A stretch of 64,000 nucleotides of DNA from an uncultured Eubacteriales bacterium (lineage in GTDB: Bacteria; Bacillota; Clostridia; Christensenellales; Aristaeellaceae), in NCBI GenBank assembly GCA_900316415.1, contig ONCV01000004.1, forward strand, positions 93,699 to 157,698, read 5' to 3'. The notes under the pieces were generated by a model. The model saw nothing but the letters and a program-made list of their open reading frames with translations, did no database searches and was not told the DNA's origin. The translations under genes and the position numbers were made by a program. Numbering within the stretch: the first letter of the stretch is position 1; each line of letters starts with the position of its first letter. Positions 40,688 through 50,663 of this stretch are shown piece by piece.

Positions 40688-42730
40688 ATGGCCGTTGAAA
40701 TCGCCGCTCACGCGGGGTTTTGCATGGGCGTATCCAGAGCGGTTCAGGCCGCGGAGGCCGCCGCGGAGGAAGGAATTCCCTCCTGCACGCTGGGGGATCT
40801 GATTCACAATCCCGCGGTGGTGCGGGCCCTGGCGGAAAAGGGGCTGGAGCCGATCCGGGAGCCCGGCGAAGCAAGGGGCCGGCGGGTGCTGATCCGCAGC
40901 CATGGGGTTTCCCCGGATGTGCTCGCGGAGCTGCGGGAAGCCGGATGCGAGGTCATGGATCTGACCTGTCCCTTTGTGGAACGGCTGCACCGGATCGTCG
41001 CGGAAGAAACGGCGGACGGCTCCCCGGTGATCCTGGTGGGCGAACGGGAGCACCCGGAGGTTCGGGGAACGGCCGGCTGGGCCGGAGGCCCGGTGTTCGT
41101 GGTGAGCGACCCGGAGGAGGCGGAACAGCTTCCCTCCTTCGAAAAGGCCCTGGCCGTGACGCAGACCACCTTTCCCCGGGAAAGATGGGAAGCGGTGCTC
41201 CGGGTGCTGGAGAAAAAGGTCCGGCAGCTGGAGGAACACTGCACGATCTGCAGCGCGACCCAGGTGCGGCAGGAGGAAGCGGCGGAGCTGGCGTCCCGCG
41301 CGGATCGGATGATCGTCGTGGGCGGCCGGAACAGCGCCAATACGAGAAAGCTCTTCGAGCTGTGCCGGGCACGGTGCCCGGAAACCATTTTGGTGGAGTG
41401 CGCGGCGGAGATCCCGCCAGCCTTTGCAAATAAAGATCCCGGATTGATTGGGATCACCGCCGGAGCGTCCACTCCGACGGATTCACTTAAGGAGGTTGTC
41501 ACACGCATGAGCGAACTGGAGAACAAAGAACTGACCCAGACCCCTGAAGAGGAGAACAACGAAGACTTCATGCAGCAAGTCGAAGCCACGATGGTACGGA
41601 TCCGTCCCGGACAGACGGTGACCGGCAAGGTGGTTCAGGTCACCGACGACGAAGTCAGCGTCAACATCGGCTACAAGGCCGACGGGCTGATCAAGCGCGA
41701 GGATCTGGTGGACCAGGATGTGAAACTGGGCGACGAAATTGAAGTCGAGGTCGTCAAGGTGAATGACGGCGAGGGCAACGTGCTGCTGAGCCAGCGGAAT
41801 ATTGTCAATCGCAAGGCGTGGGACGCTCTGATGGCGAAGAATGAAGCGGGCGAATACGTGGACGCTGTCGGCAAGGAAGCCGTAAAGGGCGGCCTGATCG
41901 CGCTGGTGGATGGAATCCGCGCCTTTGTGCCGGCCAGCCAGCTGAGCCAGCGCTACGTGGAGAAGATCAGCGAATTCGTCGGCAAGGACCTGAAGCTGAA
42001 GATCATCGAGGTCGATGAGCAGAAGAAGCGCATCGTCGCCAGCCGCAAGGCCGTGGTGGCGGAGGAAGCCGCCGCGAAGAAGAAGGAAGTCTGGGACAAG
42101 CTGGAAGAGGGCATGGTGATTCACGGCATCGTCCGCCGGCTGACCGATTTCGGCGCCTTCGTGGATCTGGGCGGTGTGGATGGCCTGATCCACATCACCG
42201 ACCTGAGCTGGGGCCGCGTGAAGCATCCCAGCGACGTGGTGAAGCCCAACCAGGAAGTGGACGTGAAGATCCTGAGCCTGGATCGGGAGCGCGACCGGAT
42301 TCAGCTGGGCTACAAGCAGCTGCAGCCCCGGCCCTGGGATAATGCCGCCGAGAAGTATCCGGAAGGCAGCATCGTGCAGGGCAAGGTGGTCCGGATCACC
42401 GACTTCGGCGCCTTCGTGGAGCTGGAGCCCGGCCTGGACGGCCTGGTGCATATCAGCCAGTGCGCCCGCACCCGGATCGCCAAGGTCGAGGACGCGGTGC
42501 AGGTGGGCCAGACCGTGAATGTGAAGGTGCTGAGCGTGGATCCCGAGAAGAAGCGCATCAGCCTGAGCATCCGGCAGGCGCTGGAGGACGAGGAAGCGCT
42601 GAACGCGGAAGCTCCCGCCGAGCCCGAAGCGGAATACGAAGTGGTCGCGACCGACGAATCCACCGCCGAGGAACTGACTGAGGCCGTGGAAGCCGTGGAA
42701 GAGGCTGCCGCGGAGGAAGCGAAGGAATAA
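40688..42730 (+). CDS. ispH-rpsA: Fused HMBPP reductase / ribosomal protein S1
   Basis: The 680-residue protein joins IspH, the iron-sulfur enzyme of the last MEP-pathway step, to an S1-type RNA-binding protein. Residues 1-273 are Isp[25 protein letters not shown] and [13 protein letters not shown] hold the three cluster cysteines, with GEREHPEV and [13 protein letters not shown] as substrate residues. Residues ~302-630 hold four S1 domains; the third and fourth are clearest ([33 protein letters not shown]). The C-terminal 50 residues are acidic. The ATG at 40688 follows AAGGAAGG. A perfect Shine-Dalgarno and an in-frame ATG at the domain junction suggest that free S1 is also made. Such fusions are known in Clostridia. 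Confidence 0.93.
   Translation: MAVEIAAHAGFCMGVSRAVQAAEAAAEEGIPSCTLGDLIHNPAVVRALAEKGLEPIREPGEARGRRVLIRSHGVSPDVLAELREAGCEVMDLTCPFVERLHRIVAEETADGSPVILVGEREHPEVRGTAGWAGGPVFVVSDPEEAEQLPSFEKALAVTQTTFPRERWEAVLRVLEKKVRQLEEHCTICSATQVRQEEAAELASRADRMIVVGGRNSANTRKLFELCRARCPETILVECAAEIPPAFANKDPGLIGITAGASTPTDSLKEVVTRMSELENKELTQTPEEENNEDFMQQVEATMVRIRPGQTVTGKVVQVTDDEVSVNIGYKADGLIKREDLVDQDVKLGDEIEVEVVKVNDGEGNVLLSQRNIVNRKAWDALMAKNEAGEYVDAVGKEAVKGGLIALVDGIRAFVPASQLSQRYVEKISEFVGKDLKLKIIEVDEQKKRIVASRKAVVAEEAAAKKKEVWDKLEEGMVIHGIVRRLTDFGAFVDLGGVDGLIHITDLSWGRVKHPSDVVKPNQEVDVKILSLDRERDRIQLGYKQLQPRPWDNAAEKYPEGSIVQGKVVRITDFGAFVELEPGLDGLVHISQCARTRIAKVEDAVQVGQTVNVKVLSVDPEKKRISLSIRQALEDEEALNAEAPAEPEAEYEVVATDESTAEELTEAVEAVEEAAAEEAKE
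41488..41509 (+). promoter_or_regulatory. Internal ribosome-binding site and start for free S1 protein
   Basis: TAAGGAGGT (41488-41496) is a full anti-Shine-Dalgarno match, 11 bases before the ATG at 41507. That ATG is in frame with ispH-rpsA and would start a ~407-residue protein ([11 protein letters not shown]) with all four S1 domains. Confidence 0.65.
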
Positions 42731-42752
42731 TTCCATCTCAGAGATACGGATG

Positions 42753-42783
42753 CACGCCCCGCCATGCGGCGGGGCGTGTTTTC
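42753..42783 (+). terminator. Intrinsic terminator after ispH-rpsA
   Basis: CACGCCCCGCC pairs with GGCGGGGCGTG around ATGC, followed by TTTTC. It is 22 bp after the stop codon. Confidence 0.85.
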
Positions 42784-42788
42784 TGTGC

Positions 42789-42817
42789 TTGTCATCTTTT
42801 TCCGCCGGGAGTATAAT
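42789..42817 (+). promoter_or_regulatory. Promoter of the C39 peptidase-dnaE operon
   Basis: TTGTCA (42789-42794), a 17-bp spacer and TATAAT (42812-42817) fit the consensus. It begins just after the rpsA terminator. Confidence 0.75.
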
Positions 42818-42923
42818 ATGATATCTGTGCAGACGGAAAGACGAAGGGGCGGAGAGCGGCTTCCGCGTCCGTTCCGGCGGCGCGGAACTGCGGGGGTATT
42901 CCGGAAAGGACTGGACGGATTTG

Positions 42924-44438
42924 ATGCGGAGAAAAGGATGGATTGCGCTGGCGGCGGGCTGCGCCTGCCTGGCGCTTTGCTTCCCGGCGGCCGGGGAGGT
43001 TTCCGTGGCGCTGTCGGCGGAGGAGGCTGCCGAGGGCAGCGTGGTGGATGTCCGGGTGGACGCGGGCGAAGGCGCGGAGACCGTGACCTACGTTCTGACC
43101 CGGGACGGGCAGACCGTTTTTGAAGGAAAGGAAGACGACCATTTCGAGGCTTCCTTCCGGCCCCGGCAGGAGGGGAACTACGAGGTGGAGGCCCGGGTTC
43201 GCTACGGAGACGGAAGCGAGGATGGGGCGGCTGCCTCCGTGCGGGTTTCCGGATGGGAGGAAGAGACCCAGGGACCGGACCGGATCTACAGCCAGAAGGA
43301 CGGCTGGTGGAAGGACAAGCCCTACGGCAAGTCGGATCTGGACAACGCGGGCTGCGCCATCTTCTCCCTGAGCCACGCGCTGCAGCGCATGGGATGGACC
43401 GGGGAGGACATCGCGCCGGAGAACCTGGCGGTGGCCCATAAAAACTGCTATACAAAGAACGGAACCGCCGTGGCCCGGCTGGTTTACAACGCGGGCCAGA
43501 TTTATGGATACACGACGAAGAGCGCCCTGCTCAAGGATCAGGCGGGCCTGCGGGAAGGCCTGCGGAACGGGGATTACTATTCCTTCAGCATCGTGATCGG
43601 GCATATCGCCCTGATGACCGGCGTGGATGAGAAGGCGGGAAAGGTCCGGGTGGTGGACAGCGCCCCCAGCGCCACCTTTGAACGGATCAAAAAGGGTGCG
43701 GTGTACTATCTGCGGGACGGGGAGTACGTGAAGGCGGAAACCCCCGGGGAGATTCCCGGAGCCCGGTATTATTTTGAAACCCGGTATTACGGCGGGCTGG
43801 AGTATTACATGGATCTGGAATACTGCGCCCGCCGGGGCGGCCGGCTGATCCGGCCCTCCTGGGTCTATTACCTGGGGCCGGAGGGAAAGATCGGCGCCAC
43901 TCTGGAGCAGCTGGGCAGCGGAGAGAGCGAGATCTCCGTCAACGGGACCCAAATGACCGTGCCGACCCGGGATCTGAGCTGGGGAGAGGATGGAAAGCCC
44001 CGCCTGGCGGTGGTGACCTCCAAAAAGGCCGTCCGGCTTCTGAACGAGGCGGGAAAGCGGATCGCCACGGTGGGCGGCCGCACGGTGATTCCCGTGCTGC
44101 GGGAGGAAGAGGACCGGATCCTGGTTATGGATGGGGATCAGCGGGGCTACCTGAAAAAGAGCGAGACGGAAGTGCTGGAACCGATTCAGGGCGAGATCGC
44201 CCACGGGCTGATCAGCGTGAACGGAAGCACCAGCGGCCGGGCGACGGTCAAAATGCGCTACGGCCCCTCCGAAAAGGAACGGGTGATGGCGTCCTGGAAA
44301 ACCGGCACCCAGGTGACGCTGATCCGGCAGGAGAAGGAATTCTGGCAGGTGGAGGCCGAAGGGCTTCGGGTCTGGGTTCATCAGGATTATCTGACCAGGG
44401 AGGACGAAGATGGGCAGGAAGTCAACCAAGGAGAATAA
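42924..44438 (+). CDS. Secreted C39-like cysteine peptidase with SH3-type domain
   Basis: The 504 residues start with a signal peptide (WIALAAGCACLALCFPAAG). An Ig-like domain follows (~25-115). The C39-like core has a catalytic Cys in NAGCAIFSLSHALQRMGW (~143), His in GHIALMTGV (~227) and Asp in RVVDSAPS (~244). A C-terminal SH3-like domain (VKMRYGPSEKERV, VWVHQDYL) may bind cell wall. The peptidase class is inferred from the Cys-His-Asp order; the substrate is unknown. The ATG at 42924 is used; a TTG is three bases upstream. Its 3' end overlaps the next gene by 29 bp. Confidence 0.75.
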   Translation: MRRKGWIALAAGCACLALCFPAAGEVSVALSAEEAAEGSVVDVRVDAGEGAETVTYVLTRDGQTVFEGKEDDHFEASFRPRQEGNYEVEARVRYGDGSEDGAAASVRVSGWEEETQGPDRIYSQKDGWWKDKPYGKSDLDNAGCAIFSLSHALQRMGWTGEDIAPENLAVAHKNCYTKNGTAVARLVYNAGQIYGYTTKSALLKDQAGLREGLRNGDYYSFSIVIGHIALMTGVDEKAGKVRVVDSAPSATFERIKKGAVYYLRDGEYVKAETPGEIPGARYYFETRYYGGLEYYMDLEYCARRGGRLIRPSWVYYLGPEGKIGATLEQLGSGESEISVNGTQMTVPTRDLSWGEDGKPRLAVVTSKKAVRLLNEAGKRIATVGGRTVIPVLREEEDRILVMDGDQRGYLKKSETEVLEPIQGEIAHGLISVNGSTSGRATVKMRYGPSEKERVMASWKTGTQVTLIRQEKEFWQVEAEGLRVWVHQDYLTREDEDGQEVNQGE

Positions 44439-44901
44439 GAGCATTTATCAGACGACCCGGGAGGAGCTGGGCTGGACCCGGGAGAAGGCCGGGGAGATGA
44501 TCCCGGGCTTTTCGCCGGAGCGGATCGAGAAAATCGAGAACGACCGGATTCAGATCCGCCCGGAGGACGTGAAGCTGATGGCGGAGGCCTACCGGGCGCC
44601 GGGGCTTTGCAACTACTACTGCAGCCAGGAATGCCCCATCGGGCGGGGAAGGACCCCCCGGGTGGAGAGCAAGGAGCTGGTTCAGATCGCCGTGGAAACC
44701 ATCAACAGCATCAACCGAATCAGCGGAAAGAAAGACCGCCTGCTGGAAATCGCGGAGGACGGAACCATTTCCAAGGATGAAATGGAGGACTTCGAGGCAA
44801 TCCGGCAGACGCTGGACCGGCTGCAGGTTTCCGTCTCCACGCTGCAGCTGTGGCTGGAGGAGCGGTTGGCGGACAACGCGGGAAAGGACGAGGACGCATG
44901 A
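44410..44901 (+). CDS. XRE-type helix-turn-helix protein with cysteine motif
   Basis: The 163 residues start with a helix-turn-helix region (YQTTREELGWTREKAGEMI, then SPERIEKIENDRIQI). A CNYYCSQECPIG segment follows with a CxxxCxxxC pattern that could bind metal. The C-terminal half is helical. GGGAGG precedes the ATG by about six bases, inside the 3' end of the peptidase gene. Its stop overlaps the next start. It may regulate its own operon; no operator was identified. Confidence 0.75.
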   Translation: MGRKSTKENKSIYQTTREELGWTREKAGEMIPGFSPERIEKIENDRIQIRPEDVKLMAEAYRAPGLCNYYCSQECPIGRGRTPRVESKELVQIAVETINSINRISGKKDRLLEIAEDGTISKDEMEDFEAIRQTLDRLQVSVSTLQLWLEERLADNAGKDEDA

Positions 44902-45380
44902 GGCGGAAGGCGGGACAAAGGATCCTGATCGCGGCGGTGGCGGCTGCGGTGGCGGCGATGGCGCTTTGCCCCTGCGGATGCCTGGCGGAGGAGCAGGAGA
45001 TCCTGCTGCCGGACGGGGTTCATTACCTGGTGCTGCCCGCGGAAATGACCTTTCAGCGGCCGGCCTGGGATGAGACGGATCTGGCGGGCATCTATCTGCT
45101 GCCGCCCGATCTGGAAATGCTGATCTTTGCCTATGACATGACCGGACAGACGCTGCAGAGCCTGGCGGAGACGCTGGAGGCCACGGGCCGCCCCGCGGAG
45201 ATCCGGGAGGTGGCCGGGACGGAATTCCTGGTGTTCCAGGAAACGGATGAATCGGACGGGACCTCCTGCGTCGGATACAGCTATCTGACGGAAAACCAGA
45301 TGATCGAGATCTCCTTCTTTTACACCACACAGGACGCGATGGACCTGACGAAGGTCATCATGGAGAGCATGCATACATGA
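44898..45380 (+). CDS. Small secreted protein of unknown function
   Basis: The 160 residues start with a signal peptide (ILIAAVAAAVAAMALCPCGC) that ends in a possible lipobox or AxA site (CGCLAEE). The mature part is mostly beta-strand-like with LPPDLEMLIFAYDMTGQ and YSYLTENQMIEISFFY. I do not recognise a family; size and layout resemble the secreted protein at 53154. The ATG overlaps the HTH stop, and the dnaE ATG overlaps its own stop. Confidence 0.6.
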   Translation: MRRKAGQRILIAAVAAAVAAMALCPCGCLAEEQEILLPDGVHYLVLPAEMTFQRPAWDETDLAGIYLLPPDLEMLIFAYDMTGQTLQSLAETLEATGRPAEIREVAGTEFLVFQETDESDGTSCVGYSYLTENQMIEISFFYTTQDAMDLTKVIMESMHT

Positions 45381-48300
45381 GTTTTACGCATCTGCATCTG
45401 CATACGGAATACAGCCTGCTGGACGGAGCCTGCCGGATTCCCGCCCTGGTGGAGCGGCTGAAGGCGCTGGGAATGGATTCCTGCGCCGTGACGGATCATG
45501 GCGTCCTTTACGGCGCCATTGATTTTTATACCGCCATGACGGAGGCGGGCATCAAGCCCATCATCGGCATGGAGGGCTATGTCTGCCGCGACCGGACGGA
45601 CCGGAGCCCCGCCGGGAGGGAGAACAGCCATCTGATCCTGCTGTGCGAGAACAACACGGGGTACCAGAACCTGATGAAGCTCTCCAGCGAGGCGTTCCTG
45701 ACGGGATACTATTACAAGCCCCGGATGGATTACGAACTGATCCGCCAACACCACGAGGGGCTGATCTGCCTGAGCGCCTGCCTCAGCGGCGACCTGCCGA
45801 AGATGGCGCTGAACGGCCAGATGGAGAGTGCCCGGGCCTATATCCGGGAGATGCAGGACATCTTCGGGAAGGACAATTTCTATATTGAGCTGATGGATCA
45901 CGGGCTGCGGGAGGAAAAGACCGTGATTCCGCGGCTGATTGCCCTGGCCCGGGAGATGGACGTGCCCCTGGTGGCCACCAACGACTGCCACTACCTGGAG
46001 CGGAAGGACGCGGACGCCCAGGAGGTGCTGATGTGCATCCAGACGGGCAAAACCCTCGAGGACGGGCAGCGGATGCGGATGGAAACCCGGGAGCTGTACG
46101 TCAAGAGCGAGGAGGAGATGCGGGAGCTTTTCCGGAACGTGCCGGACGCCATTGAAAACACCCGGGTCATCATGGAGCGCTGCAACGTTTCCTTCGAGTT
46201 CGGCAAGACCCGGCTGCCCCGCTATCCGGTGCCGGAGGGAGAAACCGCCGAGCAGATGCTGCGCAGGCTGTGCCGGGAGGGCATCGAGCGGCTGTATCCC
46301 GGGGCGAAGCCGGAGGACGAGCCCTGGCAGCGGCTGGAGTATGAGCTGAACACCATCATTCAGATGGGCTTCGTGGACTATTTCCTGATCGTCTGGGACT
46401 TCATCCATTACGCCAAATCCCAGGGCATCATGGTGGGCCCGGGGCGCGGCAGCGGCGCGGGCTCCATCGTGGCCTACAGCCTGGGCATCACCATGCTGGA
46501 CCCCCTGAAGTACCAGCTGCTGTTCGAGCGCTTCCTGAACCCGGAGCGGGTCACCATGCCGGATATCGACGTGGACTTCTGCTACGAGCGGCGGCAGGAG
46601 GTGATCGATTACGTGGCCCGGAAATACGGCGCGGACCACGTGAGCCAGATCATTACCTTCGGCACCATGGCCGCCAAGGGCGTGGTCCGGGATGTGGGCC
46701 GCGTGCTGGGCATGAGCTATCAGGAGACGGACGCCGTGGCCAAGGCGATTCCCTTCGAACTGAACATGACCCTGAAGAAGGCCCTGGCGCTGAGCCCCAT
46801 GCTGCGCCAGATGGTGGAGGAAAGCCCGAAGGTGAAGCAGCTGATCGACACCGCCATGACGCTGGAAGGCATGCCGAGGCATGCCTCCACCCACGCGGCG
46901 GGGGTGCTGATTACCGGAAAGCCCGTGGTGGAATTCGTGCCGCTGCAGCGGAACGACGAGGTGATCACCACCCAGTATCCCATGGGCACGATCGAGCGGC
47001 TGGGGCTGCTGAAGATGGACTTCCTGGGCCTGCGGACCCTGACGGTGATCCGGGACACGCTGGACCTGATGAAGGAGATCGGGGTGGACAAGACCCCGGA
47101 GGAGATTCCGCTGGATGATCCGGAGGTCTATGACATGATCTGCCGGGGCGACACGGAGGGCGTGTTCCAGCTGGAAGGAAGCGGCATGACCTCCTTCCTG
47201 ACCAGCATGAAGCCCAGCTGCTTCGAGGATATCATCGCCGCCATCTCGCTGTACCGCCCCGGCCCCATGGAATCCATTCCCCGGTATATCGCCGGAAAGC
47301 AGGACATTTCCTCCGTGAAATACCGGACGGAAAAGCTGCGCCCCATCCTGGACGTGACCTACGGGTGCATGGTGTATCAGGAGCAGGTCATGCAGATTGT
47401 CCGGGATCTGGCGGGATACAGCTATGGCCGCAGCGACCTGGTGCGCCGGGCCATGGCCAAAAAGAAGCACAAGGTCATGGACGCGGAGCGGGAAATCTTC
47501 GTCCACGGGCTGGTGGACGCGGACGGAACGGTGAAGGTGCCCGGCTGCGTGCGCAACGGCGTGCCGGAACAGGTGGCCAACGAGATCTATGACGAGATGA
47601 TCTCCTTCGCCAGCTATGCCTTCAACAAATCCCATGCCGCGGCCTACAGCGTCGTGGCCATGCAGACCGCCTGGCTGAAGCGGTACTATCCGGTTCAGTT
47701 CATGGCCGCCATGCTGAACAGCGTCTACGGCAACGCGGGGAAGATCGCGGGCTATATTCAGTACTGCCGGGGCCGGGGGATTCCCGTGCTGCCGCCGGAC
47801 ATCAACCGCAGCCGCTGGAAATTCACCGTGGATCTGGCGGAGGCGGATCGCCCCGCCATCCGGTTCGGCCTGGGGGCGGTGAAGGCCGTGGGCGAAAACG
47901 CGGTCCGGGCCATTGTCCGGGAGCGGGAGAACGCGCCGTACCGGGATCTTTTCGATTTCTGCCGGAGAATTGATACGACGGAATGCAACAAGCGGGTGGT
48001 GGAAAGCCTGATCCAGGCAGGCGCCTTCGACGGGATGGGTGCCAACCGGCCCCAGATGCTGATGGTCTATGACCGGGCGATGGAGTCGAACCAGCAGTCC
48101 CGGAAGAAGAACGTGGCCGGGCAGGTCAGCCTCTTCGACATGTTCGGCGGAGAACAGGAACAGGCCGTTTTCCAGGATGGGATGACCTATCCCGCCGCGG
48201 CGGACTGCCCGGCCAGCGTGAAGCTGCAGATGGAGAAGGAAGCCACGGGGGTCTACATGACGGGGCATCCCCTGGACGACTGGACGGAGACCATGAAGCA

Positions 48301-48925
48301 GATGAGCTTTACCACCGCGAAGATCGCGGAGGAAAGCGAAGCCCCGGACCACGGAATGAGCCTGGACGGGCGGCAGGTGGAGATGGGCGGAATCCTGACC
48401 GCGGTGAAGGGCAAGGCCACCAAGAAGGGCGACTACATGGCCTTCGTGACCCTGGAGGACATGACCGGGCAGATCGAGTGCCTGGTGTTCCCGCGGGTCT
48501 ATGAGAAATATCAGGGCCTGCTGCAGGCCGACGAGATCGCGGTGATGAGCGGCCGGCTTTCCGTCCGGGAGGAGGAAGAGCCGAAGCTGATCGTGGAGAC
48601 CATCACCCGCATGGCGGACTGGCAGAAGCGGAAGGAGGGCCCGGCCCGGGCGGGAGAAACCCGGAGCGCGGCCGGCGAAGGCCGCACGGACGCCCGCGCC
48701 GCGGCGGAGGCGCCGCGAAAGCTCTTCCTGCGGCTGGACCGGAAGCAGATGGACCGGGTCAGCGCCCTGCTGGCCCTGGGCGCGGGAGACATTCCGGTCT
48801 ACCTGCATCTGCCCGCGGAGAAAATCACCCTGCTCAGCCCCCGGGAGGCCTGGAGCGACGGGAGCGAGGCCTCGCTGCGGCGCCTGCGGGAGGAACTCGG
48901 GGCGGAGAACGTGGTCATGAAATAA
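45377..48925 (+). CDS. dnaE: DNA polymerase III alpha subunit
   Basis: DnaE is a replicative polymerase subunit. The 1182 residues carry the PHP domain at the N-terminus (THLHLHTEYSLLDGACRI), GPGRGSGAGSIVAYSLGI, the catalytic MPDIDVDFCYERR (~393-405) and a third acidic region further on, HASTHAAGVLI, KKKHKVMDAEREIF, SYAFNKSHAAAYS, helix-hairpin-helix (GAFDGMGANRPQM) and an OB-fold near 1000-1075. It looks complete. It is translated from an ATG overlapping the previous stop, so its expression depends on the secreted peptidase, HTH and small secreted genes upstream. Confidence 0.96.
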   Translation: MSFTHLHLHTEYSLLDGACRIPALVERLKALGMDSCAVTDHGVLYGAIDFYTAMTEAGIKPIIGMEGYVCRDRTDRSPAGRENSHLILLCENNTGYQNLMKLSSEAFLTGYYYKPRMDYELIRQHHEGLICLSACLSGDLPKMALNGQMESARAYIREMQDIFGKDNFYIELMDHGLREEKTVIPRLIALAREMDVPLVATNDCHYLERKDADAQEVLMCIQTGKTLEDGQRMRMETRELYVKSEEEMRELFRNVPDAIENTRVIMERCNVSFEFGKTRLPRYPVPEGETAEQMLRRLCREGIERLYPGAKPEDEPWQRLEYELNTIIQMGFVDYFLIVWDFIHYAKSQGIMVGPGRGSGAGSIVAYSLGITMLDPLKYQLLFERFLNPERVTMPDIDVDFCYERRQEVIDYVARKYGADHVSQIITFGTMAAKGVVRDVGRVLGMSYQETDAVAKAIPFELNMTLKKALALSPMLRQMVEESPKVKQLIDTAMTLEGMPRHASTHAAGVLITGKPVVEFVPLQRNDEVITTQYPMGTIERLGLLKMDFLGLRTLTVIRDTLDLMKEIGVDKTPEEIPLDDPEVYDMICRGDTEGVFQLEGSGMTSFLTSMKPSCFEDIIAAISLYRPGPMESIPRYIAGKQDISSVKYRTEKLRPILDVTYGCMVYQEQVMQIVRDLAGYSYGRSDLVRRAMAKKKHKVMDAEREIFVHGLVDADGTVKVPGCVRNGVPEQVANEIYDEMISFASYAFNKSHAAAYSVVAMQTAWLKRYYPVQFMAAMLNSVYGNAGKIAGYIQYCRGRGIPVLPPDINRSRWKFTVDLAEADRPAIRFGLGAVKAVGENAVRAIVRERENAPYRDLFDFCRRIDTTECNKRVVESLIQAGAFDGMGANRPQMLMVYDRAMESNQQSRKKNVAGQVSLFDMFGGEQEQAVFQDGMTYPAAADCPASVKLQMEKEATGVYMTGHPLDDWTETMKQMSFTTAKIAEESEAPDHGMSLDGRQVEMGGILTAVKGKATKKGDYMAFVTLEDMTGQIECLVFPRVYEKYQGLLQADEIAVMSGRLSVREEEEPKLIVETITRMADWQKRKEGPARAGETRSAAGEGRTDARAAAEAPRKLFLRLDRKQMDRVSALLALGAGDIPVYLHLPAEKITLLSPREAWSDGSEASLRRLREELGAENVVMK

Positions 48926-48946
48926 CCGGACCGGACGGAGAACATC

Positions 48947-48980
48947 AAAAGCCGCCGTGCACAGAGGCACGGCGGCTTTT
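48947..48980. terminator. Terminator after dnaE, shared with the MATE gene
   Basis: AAAAGCCGCCGTGC pairs with GCACGGCGGCTTTT around ACAGAG. Both flanks support termination in either direction, as expected between convergent genes. Confidence 0.85.
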
Positions 48981-48994
48981 GCATCGGGGCGGCG

Positions 48995-50380
48995 TCAGAT
49001 ATCCCGGACGACGTTCCGGGCCCAGAAATCGGAGCGGAGCATGATCAGCCCGATGACCAGCTTCAGGATATCAATGAACTGCACGCAGATGTAGATCCGG
49101 ACGATATCCAGATCCGTAAACCGGGTGAGCAGGAAGGCCAGCAGCACGGTGACCGCCCAGGTATAGACCGCGTCGAAGAGAAAGGTGATCAGCGTCCGCC
49201 CGCCGGAGCGGATGGTGAAATAGGTCACGTGGGCAAAGGAATGAATCGGGAGCGCCAGCCCGGCCACGATCAGCAGGCGACGGGTCAGATCCTGCACGTC
49301 GGCCCCGACATTGTACAGCCGGGGCACATACGGCGCCGCGAGGATCATGGCGATGCCGATCAGGACATGAATCACTTCCGTCAGGAAAATCAGCTTCCGG
49401 TCCACGTCCCGGGCCTCCTCCAGCTGATTCGCGCCCAGCCGCTGCCCCACCATGATGGACACGGCGCTGCCCATGGCGAACATGATGACGCAGAACAGAT
49501 TCCAGGCGGTTCCGGTGATGTTCAGCGCGGCCATGGCGTTCAGCCCCCGGGAGGAATAGAACTGGTTGATCAGGGTCATCCCCAGGGACCACAGGATCTC
49601 GTTGACCAGCAGGGGAGCGGCCGTGCGGCTCATCCGGGAGACCAGCTTTCCGGGCACATGCAGGGACGCATAGGCCCCCCGGAAGAAGGGATACCGGTCC
49701 GCCCGCCGATGGGCATGCACGGTGACGATCGCCAGCTCCACCCAGCGGGAAATGACGGTGGCGATGGCGGCGCCCTGAACGCCCAGAACCGGCGCGCCGA
49801 GCTTTCCGAAGATCAGCACCCAGTTCAGGAACAGGTTCGTGACGATGGCGCAGATGCCGGCCACCATCGGCGCGACGGTTTCCCCGGATTCCCGCAGCGT
49901 GCTGGCATAGGCCTGCACCACCGCAAAGGGAAGCAGCCCCCACAGCATGACGGAAAGATAGCCCGACCCCTCGCGCAGGGCGAGGGCCAGATCCCCGCCG
50001 TTGCTTTCCCCGCGGAGAAAGGACTGGACGAATTCCGTGCCCAGGAAGAAATAGACGAGGATGGCCAGCAGGGAGGCGGCCGCGCCGAAGATCATCTTGG
50101 ACCGGAAGGAATAGCGCATGCCTTCCATGTCGCCCTTTCCGTAGAACTGGGCGCCGAAGATGCTGATCCCGCTCATGCCGCCGAAGATGGCCAGATTGAA
50201 GACCATCAGCACCTGATTGGCGATGGAGGTGGCGGTGATGGCTTCCGTTCCGAGCTGCCCCACCATGACATTGTCCAGCAGGGACACAAAATTGGTAATG
50301 AACTGCTGAATCATGATGGGAATCAGCAGGCGAAATACGGAGCGATAGAACGCCCGGTCTCCGATCCATCGTCTGAACAT
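48995..50380 (-). CDS. MATE-family efflux transporter
   Basis: MATE proteins export drugs or metabolites with Na+ or H+. The 461 residues show about twelve hydrophobic segments in two similar halves. The first has RLLIPIMIQQFITNFVSLLDNVMVGQLG, split here as RLLIPIMIQQFITNFVSL and DNVMVGQLGTEAITATS; the second opens with SRMSRTAAPLLVNEILWSLG. The start is the ATG complementary to 50378-50380 with GGAAGGG before it; a longer frame upstream lacks hydrophobic or family-like sequence. Confidence 0.9.
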   Translation of the reverse strand: MFRRWIGDRAFYRSVFRLLIPIMIQQFITNFVSLLDNVMVGQLGTEAITATSIANQVLMVFNLAIFGGMSGISIFGAQFYGKGDMEGMRYSFRSKMIFGAAASLLAILVYFFLGTEFVQSFLRGESNGGDLALALREGSGYLSVMLWGLLPFAVVQAYASTLRESGETVAPMVAGICAIVTNLFLNWVLIFGKLGAPVLGVQGAAIATVISRWVELAIVTVHAHRRADRYPFFRGAYASLHVPGKLVSRMSRTAAPLLVNEILWSLGMTLINQFYSSRGLNAMAALNITGTAWNLFCVIMFAMGSAVSIMVGQRLGANQLEEARDVDRKLIFLTEVIHVLIGIAMILAAPYVPRLYNVGADVQDLTRRLLIVAGLALPIHSFAHVTYFTIRSGGRTLITFLFDAVYTWAVTVLLAFLLTRFTDLDIVRIYICVQFIDILKLVIGLIMLRSDFWARNVVRDI

Positions 50381-50606
50381 CGATTTCAAACCCTTCCGCT
50401 TGCTTCCTTTCCGGAAGCGCGCCGCCCCATTATACAGGCGGAAGGGCCTTCGCGCAAGGGGCGGGCGAACCGGCTGCCGGCCGGCGGGGAAGGCCCGGAG
50501 ATTCTCCCGGCCGCCGAAAACTCCGGCGCATCCGGCGCGGATTCGCCGGAAATGAGGAATAGACGGGGTTATTTTGCAAAAACCGAGCTGTTTTCTTCCG
50601 GGGGGA

Positions 50607-50617
50607 TATGCTATGAT
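50607..50617 (+). promoter_or_regulatory. Extended -10 promoter of the ABC exporter pair
   Basis: TGCTATGAT ends at 50617; the TG one base before TATGAT (50612-50617) marks an extended -10. No good -35 is at the right distance. Confidence 0.5.
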
Positions 50618-50663
50618 ATCCGGGAAGCCGGGCGAAACGGTTAACGGAGTCCGGAGGAGGAGA

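Noticed and set aside
42764..43123. Small ORF before the C39 peptidase
   Set aside because: It overlaps the promoter and terminator, lacks a ribosome-binding site and runs into the peptidase gene in another frame.
45320..48970. Minus-strand ORF of 1216 codons under dnaE
   Set aside because: dnaE has all family motifs in the plus strand. The antisense frame is rich in His, Pro and Arg, with no domain.
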